NCBI GenBank assembly: GCA_037952775.1
Contig: JBANAY010000004.1
Location: forward strand, 6,262,001 to 6,326,000
Length of the DNA: 64,000 bases
Source of the DNA: Clonostachys chloroleuca
Lineage: Eukaryota > Ascomycota > Sordariomycetes > Hypocreales > Bionectriaceae
Direction of reading: 5' to 3'
Below the pieces are notes generated by a model. It was given only the letters and a program-made list of their open reading frames with translations, was not told the DNA's origin and searched no databases. Each line of letters begins with the position of its first letter. The stretch's first letter is position 1. This document shows, in pieces, positions 56,312-64,000 of this stretch. A program made the translations under genes and the position numbers.

Positions 56312-57166
56312 TTTTTAATGATATTTGGGGTATAACAAAAGATTTATAATCAGTTCAGCAACTAAAGAATTATGATTGCTATTTCTAAATAGAATCCTTT
56401 CAGGGAGGAGTAGTCGAAGAGACTCTTTTATAATTAAGAAGACTGGGAGATAGGAAGTGCATAATCACATGAATGGAAGTTAGTATAGCTATTACGAATC
56501 TTACTTTGAGGCTTAAAAGTAGATAGTAATTGTGAGGTAATAATAGCATAGCACAAATAACTTATTCCTTGGTTTCTTTTTTTTTGAAAGTTTAGGTATA
56601 TGGGGAGATCGATGACAACATATTATAATCATAGGAATAATTTGCGGTTATGATGGCGATAAGGTAATGAAGTTTGGAATGTAGTTGGCAATATGCACCC
56701 TAGGCTCCAGTGTAGAGCAGCAACTAGCCAGACCCAAAGGTTAAATTGCCAAAGCCACCGACAATCGAGAACTGCCACCAGCCTGAGCTTGGTGCCCAGC
56801 ACCGCCAAGTTAGCCTAGGATAGACGCAATAACTGAGTACCGCATCACTCAACTCGTAACCTTGACGCCCCAGTTTTAGAATACGAACACCAATTCACAA
56901 CTATCCTCTAACATTAATAGAAGCCCCATCGACCCATTTGGGGTTTTGAATCCCATTCGTTACTAGTGGAGAAAAGAGGGCGCCAAGATTACGAGTCTTT
57001 TGAGGGAGACAGTGGACTGGGGGGTCTAGATCGGCGGGAATGTCGCGGAACAGGATCCCGCAGGCAGTTCTAGATTTGGAGGGGCAACCTGGTGAGCGGG
57101 GTTAGCCCGTCAGCCCTCAGAGCTCCTAATTACTCAGCTCCCTCCTGATGCAACTCTCGGCCCAAG
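56312..57166. other. intergenic, AT-rich
   Basis: Promoter side of the secreted-protein gene. No coding sequence recognised. Confidence 0.5.
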
Positions 57167-57215
57167 TTGACCTCCTTCCTTTATGCGATCGAGGACAGAC
57201 CAATTTCCCACTTGG

Positions 57216-57612
57216 CTCAAATAATACGAAAAGCTGTAGAATCCACCCCATACGACCATCCAGACAGGGCAGGCAGGTTAAATAACCTTGGAATCCAGCT
57301 TAGTCGCCGATATGAACAGACTATGGAAATAAATGACCTGGAAGAGGCGATCCAGATAATACGAACAAGCTGTAGACCATTCATTCTGGCGACTAAGCTG
57401 GATTCCAAGGTTGTTTAGCCAGGCTGCCGGGTCTAGCTGGTCGTTTGGGGTGGATGCTATAGCTTGTCGAATTTTCTCAATCGCCTCTTCTAGGTCATTT
57501 ATTTCCATAGTCTGTTCATATTGGCGACTAAGCTGGATTCCAAGGTTATTTAACCTGCCTGCCCTGTCTGGATGGTCGTATGGGGTGGATTCTACAGCTT
57601 TTCGTATTATCT
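57216..57612. repeat. inverted repeat of TPR-coding DNA
   Basis: 57216-57350 (plus) is the near-exact reverse complement of about 57480-57612, and 57390-57420 again matches the other arm. Each arm encodes one 42-residue TPR unit (KAVESTPYDHPDRAGRLNNLG...). Confidence 0.85.
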
Positions 57613-58153
57613 GGATTGTCTCTTCCAAGTCCTTTATCTCCCCAGTCTGTTCATACCGGCGACCAAGCTGGATTCCAATGTTGTTTAGCCGTGCTGCCTG
57701 GTCTGGATGGTCGTGTGGGGTGGACGCTAGAGCTTGTCGTATTATCTGGATTGCCTCTTCCAAGTCCTTTATCTCCCCAGTCCGTTCATGCCGGCGACCA
57801 AGCTGGATTCCAAGATTATTTAATCTGCCTGCCCGGTCTGAGTGGTCGTGTGGGGTGGATTCTATAGCTTTTCGAGTTTCCTGGATTGCCTCTTCGAGGT
57901 CTCTTATCTCCCCAGTCCGTTCATACCGGCTATCGAGAAATTCTCCAAGCTTGGTCAACCACTGTATAAGCAAAGGATTTCTGTTGTCTGCCATATGTAT
58001 ACCCAGCTTCGCCCAATCCACTGCTTTAGTAATGTCATCTCTGTTTCCAGATTGCACATATCTTTCGTATGCGCGGCTTGCGAGGCCAGAGAAGAGATCA
58101 GAGATGTCTTCCATATCAACGCCGCTTTGTGCAGCAAATGCGGCGATATCCAT
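57278..58153 (-). CDS. TPR-repeat protein (kinesin-light-chain-like repeats)
   Basis: A 291-codon frame. An N-terminal helical segment (MDIAAFAAQSGVDMEDISDLF) leads to four to five tandem units of 42 residues with the pattern RLNNLGIQL-RRYE-TGEIKDLEEAIQIIR-A--STPHDHPD, almost identical to each other, which implies recent DNA-level amplification (126-bp units). Such TPR arrays bind partner proteins and in moulds commonly form the tail of NLR, CHAT or caspase-like proteins. The last unit degenerates to SRQNEWSTACSYYLD and then leaves the family, so the 3' end was probably replaced by the inverted copy. A minus frame upstream (58322-58155) may be an earlier exon. Confidence 0.7.
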   Translation of the reverse strand: MDIAAFAAQSGVDMEDISDLFSGLASRAYERYVQSGNRDDITKAVDWAKLGIHMADNRNPLLIQWLTKLGEFLDSRYERTGEIRDLEEAIQETRKAIESTPHDHSDRAGRLNNLGIQLGRRHERTGEIKDLEEAIQIIRQALASTPHDHPDQAARLNNIGIQLGRRYEQTGEIKDLEETIQIIRKAVESTPYDHPDRAGRLNNLGIQLSRQYEQTMEINDLEEAIEKIRQAIASTPNDQLDPAAWLNNLGIQLSRQNEWSTACSYYLDRLFQVIYFHSLFISATKLDSKVI

Positions 58154-60159
58154 TCCTGAAAATCACAAGCCTGTCCGGGAGGTCGGTTTTTGTCAGTGGC
58201 TTGTAGGAGTCGTTGTGGTAAGAGTTGAACTTCTCACTACCCACGCCTTGCGAGAGAGCCTCAAAACCTAGATAGCTATTGTGTTGTAAACTACTGGTAT
58301 CAGATCCGCAGAGGTCGACCAATCAAATATGCCAAACTGTTTTAAAGCACAAAAAATTATAGGTTCAAAACAGATGTAAAATATGAAATTCAGATGTTAG
58401 GCCAGGCATGACTCTTAAAAGACAAATGGGCTTACTAGACATAGCGACTGACACAGACACATGTCAATGTTTCTTAACTGACCTTTCTGCAACTGAGCAG
58501 TGGCGCTTAACCTCTCCCGAGGATTCCGTGGTATCAGGGCCTGGATTCTCAGAGCTATCTGACTGGAATACTACCGTGATCTTGGTGTAGACATGAAGGT
58601 TGTCAATTCGTCGTATCTTCATGATTAACCCCATTAGCTCTTAGCTCCTCCTGGTTTGTGTACTTAGCCTCGAATGAATTCAAGCTCCTGATAGGCTACA
58701 TCAAAATATAATCAGCTAAAGAGAAAAGTTTCATCTGGTGTGACGGTAGTTAATGTTTATGGCCACCAAAGTGTCATCATTATCTATTGTTCAAAACTCG
58801 AGCGACTTGGGTTAAAACAGAGGGACCAGTCCGACAAAAGCTGGGATTTTGCTTTCCGAGGCATTTAACTCTAAGCAAACTTTAGGGTTGATTTTGAGGA
58901 AAGTATTTATAATAAAGCTTTTTGTGGCTCTATATTAACACCATGGATTCCGGTGCTATCCGAATGATCCGGCGGCATAGACTCTAGCAAGCACGGAGCG
59001 ACCACATCTCTTATTCTGAGTTTCTTAAACACCGTTGACATTCCAGGCAATTCTATCCGATATTAATCACCCACCAACCCTTTTGCCACAATGGTAGCAG
59101 GCTGCGGAAGGTACCGGGGTGGGATTACTTCCTCTGTCCTTCCACGCACTGGCATATTACAGCAAATAACCCGACTGAAACTGAATGTGGTCGTATCGTC
59201 TTATGACCCGCCCATCAAGGCAAACCATACACGGCAGCCAACGTCACACTCTAGTTGCCGCACCGTTGACCAGAACCCAGGCACCTCGGCTCGCTGGATC
59301 CTAGATAATTAGGCGGTATGTCTTTCGCTAACTCGACTCGTGGACTGCCGGCCACATTGTCAGTAAAACTGACCACTTGGGAGAAAGAAGAAACTGGTCG
59401 ATTGCGGAGAGTCTCCGAGGCAGTACGCTGTGGGTAACAACGGCCAGCGGCAAATCGCAAATGCAAATGTCGGTCCCGGTCACACACTCCTCCATGGAGG
59501 TGTGTTTCTAGGCACATATATATTCCAGCTGATCAAATTCAATCTTATTGTACCGGAATGCATGGCGTTAAAGTAAAGCCACAAAAAGTTTCCTGATGAT
59601 ACTTTCCGTAAATCAATCGGCTCCCAAGATAAAAAATTACGCTACCGTCCAGTACCGGAGGACAACCATGTGGGCAAAGGAATATTACTATGCACCTCGC
59701 ATTTCTTCGTAGCTTACCTCTCTATAACTATATCAGTCTTTTAAGCTTTGATTCGAGTTAGATGCCTCAGAAGGCAAAATCTTATGTTCCCAGTCCTCTG
59801 TCCAACCTTAGTTGCTCGGACTAGAACACTCAAGCTGGCTTAGGAGCACATTTTGGAGGCCATAAGCTCTACCATCGGTTTCTCCTGGTCGGATAACATG
59901 ACGAAGATTGAGCTAGCTATGTTGTCGGACCACCCCGACCGTAGGAATAGTTCGATACCTCTTTCAGCTTACTGAATGGCTGGAATGTTGCTTTCGCTAG
60001 AAGTACAAGTACGAAGAACGTTGCGATAGGTCACGTCCATCTGGTCTACCCATAAATGTTGGCCACCGTGATATCGCTCACTTCTCATAAGCCGCTTCAC
60101 CACTTCCACATGGCGCTCAAAGCAGCAAAATAAACTGGCGCCACCTCCGTCCTAGGATC
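58154..60159. other. unassigned
   Basis: Short frames without domains, including 58116-58322 (minus), a possible upstream exon of the TPR gene, and 59091-59312 (plus). No repeats recognised. Confidence 0.35.
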
Positions 60160-60618
60160 ATGTCCGAGAAACTGTCCACCAGATGCGCTCTGCTCATTGG
60201 ATGTCCGGTGGGATCTCTCCGTGGTGTGGAAACGGACCTGAGCATCATGCAGAGCATCCTGGAGGAGCATGGCTTTACATGCACGCAAATCTGTCCTGCG
60301 ACCAGGGAAAAGACCCTCGTGGCCTGGAACCCCATTAATGACCAGACGTTTCATGGAGGCGCTGTGGTCATCTACTACTCCGGCCATGGTGGCATGGCGG
60401 AAGAGAAAGACGAAGGGAATGATGGAAAGACCTGCTGGCGCCTGCAATACCTAGTCCCTATCGACGGGCCCACGTGGCGGAAGTGTCGCTTCCCCTCGTA
60501 TAATTCGAGTTGCGACAGCGCCTTTGCTCCCATCAACTGCCTAAACTCATCATATGGTGACACCACCCACTCATGTCAGGCCGGTACTGCGCCCTTGAGC
60601 TCCAACACCATCAGGTAG
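60160..60618 (+). pseudogene. caspase-like (peptidase C14) domain, 3'-truncated
   Basis: The first 105 residues match the fungal C14/metacaspase-like p20 start: KLSTRCALLIGCPVGSLRGVETDL, ILEEHGFTC, the catalytic-His motif VIYYSGHGGMAEE (about 60385), and LQYLVPIDGP. After that the sequence loses the family: the catalytic-Cys motif (DCCHSG-type) is not found in any frame before 60.9 kb. Without the Cys it cannot be a protease. In moulds this C14 type is often the head of NLR-like or TPR proteins linked to cell death; a TPR array lies 2 kb away on the opposite strand. Confidence 0.65.
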
Positions 60619-62516
60619 CAAATGATGGTATACTGACAAACATTGATGACGCTCGAGAGAGAGGTATTTTGCAGTGATACACTGGCAACGTTGCTAGCAT
60701 ATCGAAGCAAATCCAGGCTTGGACTAATGTTGTGAGGTCTAAACTCCCTCCATGTGGCCACAAATGTCCTGGGCGACGTAAAGACGGATGACGAAATAGT
60801 AACGTACCATGAAACCACTGAGCACTCTCATATATATACACTCACTACCTCAGCACTCTAGATAAATACTTCGCTCCTTAGCTATCAATTATATAAAGCT
60901 TACCAAGTAATACTTTGCCAGAGACTTCCTAGTTCACTCGATTAAGCTGTGACACCAACAACATTGCTCAAACATCAAAGGTAATCGCCCTGACCGTTAC
61001 TGCGAATATAAATCTAGCAGATCTATCTCAACCTAGCCTTAGCTTGAGGTACTAAACGCCACATAGTTAGTAAGGAAATAGGACTAATCTAATATTTATA
61101 GAAAAGGTGGGGGGAATAGGAAAGGGGAAAAGGAAATAAGGAGGTAAAAAAGTAAGGGGGGAAGGTAAGAAAGTAGAAAATAAAGTAAGGGAGGGAAAAA
61201 ATCCCTAAAGACCTTGTTTTTATCTTTTAAGGTTAGTTTTAGGGGGCTAGATTAATTTTAATTTTAATTAATTAATCATAAATAGATAGGGAGATAGAAG
61301 ATAATAATAAATAATATATAATATATATATTATAAATAACTATATTATTATTTCCCTCCTCTGCCCCCAGCCGCCCGCTTGCGCCCTACAATATAAAAAT
61401 AGGTTGTAGGTAGCTAGCTGCGAAGCTGAATTATCCACCGCGCATTCTATGGTCAAGTCGGCAATTCCTGACATGAGATAACTGCCTGGATATTGACCAA
61501 GGAACAATTTACATGGAGTGTATGTAAAAGGGGGAGTGTATACAAAAGGGTGTGTAAAAAAGATCGGATTATTGATGATCAACTCACTCAACTTATTCAA
61601 TTGAGACTCTCCTGCTTCTTATCTAATTTAAAGCTAATTCTTGAGTAAACCCTCTGCGTTGCTCGACAATAAAAAGAACATTTCGCTATCGCTGTTCTGA
61701 CCAGTTGGAAATAGTGAATGGATAGCTTGATATAAGCTGAACGCGAGGAAGCCAGATTCGGAAATATTAGCCGAGCCGTAGTATAATTTCAGTTGGCAAC
61801 TCCAAATTTACTACGACCGATTTACTAACTAATCGACATCGAGCTTTTGGAAGTGAGAGCCCTCGAATATTCCGACCCAGAAAGACTATATAGCCTGCAG
61901 ATTGAGTGACAAAGTAACCACCCCTCCTTAGATACATATACATCGGAGAAACACGGCTTGTTTGAATAAACCTTCACTCTTATTCTGGCGCGGGGCTAAG
62001 AACGGCCGAGCCTTTTGTGGCGTAGTAGGCACGAAGAAGTCTTTTCCGGCTCTCACATGTCTGTATTCATAAATCATGTGCTAGACGCGATGGCGTCTTG
62101 GGCTGTTAAACATCCCGACTGAAACGGTAATGTGTACAGTAACATGAGTTGGGGATGTGTATAAGTATGAGTGCTCCCGCCTGTTAAATTATGAATAGAA
62201 TAAGTAGTATAATCACTCATTTTAGAATGGGCAACAAGAGGAGGAATGAGTAGGATGAGCTTGCTCATAACAGCTTATGAATAAGCAATAATAGAACAGA
62301 TCAGGTCTGAGTATATGCAAGATGTAGCACAAATAAAAACAAAACGATAAGACCATTATGCCTCTAGGCCGGGAAATATCCGGTGCTAGATACGACCAGG
62401 GATATGATCACGTGAGTGTCTTGCCCAAGCGGAGGGCAATCAAATCCCAAGCCAGCCGTACTTTTACCGGTGGTATCTGACGTAATATACTCCGCTCAAC
62501 CGGCGGCTGATACATG
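60619..62516. other. low-complexity and repeat-derived non-coding DNA
   Basis: 61090-61210 is purine-only-rich (A/G) on the plus strand, 61240-61350 is AT-only-rich with TTAATTTTAATTAATTAA and (AT)n. 62340-62390 matches 47935-47980 with several C/T and A/G differences. No gene recognised. Confidence 0.5.
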
Positions 62517-64000
62517 GGCACCCGGATGCCCAAACATCCTGGCGCACCCGGGTGCCCAAATTATGTCAGCACCCTTCACCTGCCCCCACCATTCGTACGG
62601 AGCCCCTGAATTCGGACCACTTATCATCCATGTCGTCAAAATTGAAGATTGAACTGAACTGATTCGCATACTAATACTAAATCTATAACTTGACTTCGAT
62701 ACACTGGCCTACTTCATCACTTACCGAGTATAAGGCTTCCTGTTCCTTGACATCCTCCTCTATCCTTCGCCAGATATCTTGCACACCTCGTCTCCTACTA
62801 GCGAATGAATTGCTCTCTATCTCTCTAGCGACCTGGGCCTCTATACGTTCATCTTCTGCTTTGTTCCAATCTAGATATGCCATGAGCTCTTCTTTTGTCC
62901 ATTCTCTGGATCCTGTTGAAGTCACGCAGCGCTGAGACATCTGTTTGTAATCTAGGCACCACTCGTAGCTTCTCTTATCGTATCTTTGCGGAAGCTTCAT
63001 CGCCTTACGATATTGCTGATTAGTCTTGATGCTACCGGCAGGTTGTGCCGCAAACCACTTGCTTCTTGCGGTGGCGTATCTCTGATATATGGCCTCCGGG
63101 GAGTCGTACCGTGGCGGTGATTGTAAGGGTGGTTCGCTGAGAGCTGGTGTCTTCTCAACGAGAGCCCCCCGTCAGAAGTTTCTAACGGAGTGCCAATAGA
63201 GTGATTTGTAACCAATATGTTGGAGACACCACGTTGACTGGATACGGGGGATGATGGAACCAAGAGCACCGGTGCAATAGAGGGAGAGTGCCGATTGAAT
63301 TCTACAGAGACTTCGACCGCCCTGCTAGATAAAGGTGCCTCTTGGGTCGTCGGGGCCTGCTCGATTGAACTGATGAGAACAGCAACTGAATCCGGCTGTG
63401 GAGTGACTCCCCGGGAAGCCTGACCTGACTCTTCGTTTGACACCTGTCTCGATAAGTCTTGAAATCTTAGAGGACAGTTCTTTGAGGTCATTATGTGGCC
63501 AGCAGCGTGACATTTGCTGCATTTGCTTGGGGCTCTCCTGGTGCCTTCGACTCTCTCAAAACCAGAGGGCTCACGCCTTGTTCCTGTCTCCGGCTGAATA
63601 CGGCTCTGCTGGCTTGCGACTCGATCTGGTTCTAGCACAGGCTGCGGCTGAACCACATCTCGTTTCAAGTGCCAATGTGGATGGAAATGTTCAAGTAAAA
63701 GACTCTGCCTCTCCTCTTCTAACTGTTTCAGTGTGTGCGAACACGGCAGCCCGAGCGAAGACGTGAAGACACGGCTGCAGGGAGCTCGATGTGATTTTTG
63801 AAGTAGCTGTCGTTGCTCTTGCACCTTCCGCAAGGCATGGTGCGAAACCCAGCCTCGTACTGCTTCAAATTGCACTCCAGAAATATCAAGGGGGATTCGC
63901 AGCTGCTGAGTAACTCGTACATGTTCAAGCTCTTTTAGTTGATTCACAATGGCGTGTTTGATCGCCTGCCAGACGTCGAAAAGATCGAAGGTAGAAGTCT
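62517..64000 (-). mobile_element. second MULE-type element, partial (continues past right edge)
   Basis: The transposase C-terminal region (below) reads leftward from the edge, and about 85 bases after its stop lies a GC-rich stretch starting GGGCACCCGGATGCCC (62517) that resembles the end of the complete MULE in arrangement and spacing and contains TGTCAGCACCC-like TIR sequence. This is taken as a candidate TIR; the other end is outside the window. Confidence 0.6.
62683..64000 (-). pseudogene. MULE transposase C-terminal part (5' part outside window)
   Basis: Frame 1 from the edge to about 63150 has LDISGVQFEAVRGWVSHHALRKVQEQRQ, a SWIM-like finger (CSRVFTSSLGLPCSH), the FHPHWHLKRD segment, and a knuckle CSKCHAAGHIMTSKNC. 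Near 63130-63180 the frame shifts; the other frame continues EAIYQRYATARSKWFAAQP, then MKLPQRYDKRSYEWCLDYK to the stop at 62683. It is clearly related to, but diverged from, the element at 37850-40726 (same domain order; roughly half the residues shared). It carries fewer breaks than that copy in the part visible. The catalytic domain lies beyond the edge. Confidence 0.8.

Noticed and set aside
57411..58271. 286-codon plus-strand frame
   Set aside because: Antisense of the repetitive TPR gene; repeated Ser/Trp-rich pattern is a by-product of the repeat.

Overview
The window is nuclear DNA of a filamentous ascomycete, most likely Eurotiales (Aspergillus/Penicillium type). The reasons are introns of about 50-130 bases with GT..AG borders, a split beta-tubulin gene with 4- and 8-codon first exons, and many families typical of moulds: RTA1, DUF4419, DUF7587, MADS-like mini-proteins, DUF3435 tyrosine recombinases, Fot1/pogo and MULE transposons. 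Gene density is low, and much of the DNA is broken genes and repeats. It reads as an accessory or subtelomere-like block rather than core chromosome.

Layout. 1-12.98 kb is a run of recognisable enzymes: a divergent beta-tubulin running off the left edge (Ala at position 198), a PMC1-type Ca2+-ATPase, a DUF4419 protein, and a divergently transcribed pair, a fatty-acid alpha-dioxygenase and a heme-thiolate peroxidase, sharing a promoter that carries a duplicated 133-bp block. 13.4-15.6 kb is a 2.2-kb element bounded by 100-bp inverted repeats. 15.8-17.5 kb encodes an ice-binding-like (DUF3494) secreted protein with a Thr-rich stalk and a GPI-like tail. 18-23.3 kb holds small genes and fragments, including a truncated acid-ceramidase/NAAA-like gene abutting a truncated LMBD1 cobalamin-transporter gene. 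27.5-29.75 kb is a complete seven-exon V-ATPase subunit A gene.

30-48 kb is mostly a graveyard: a ferric-reductase relic, an RTA1 fragment, a BTB-Gag chimera, a NACHT P-loop relic, a MULE with intact 76-bp TIRs and 9-bp target duplication (37.85-40.73 kb), an internally deleted Fot1 (40.80-42.07 kb), and three relics of DUF3435 (Starship captain-type) tyrosine recombinases at 24.6, 37.1 and 45.3 kb. Sitting among them is an intact three-exon rtc3 gene (42.55-43.11 kb).

49.7-54.5 kb carries a chitin-synthase-like glycosyltransferase joined to an N-terminal C2H2-like region, followed by a GH20 hexosaminidase, a possible amino-sugar polymer pair. 55.9-60.6 kb has a small secreted cysteine-rich protein, a TPR protein with an inverted DNA copy, and a truncated caspase-like (C14) gene. 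A second MULE runs off the right edge.

Several otherwise well-conserved genes (Ca2+-ATPase, alpha-dioxygenase, ice-binding-like protein, chitin synthase N-terminus, ferric reductase) contain single-base frameshifts. Some may be assembly errors and some real decay; the recombinase and transposase copies also carry stop codons of the C-to-T kind expected from RIP. All family names are from reading motifs by eye; no database search was possible.
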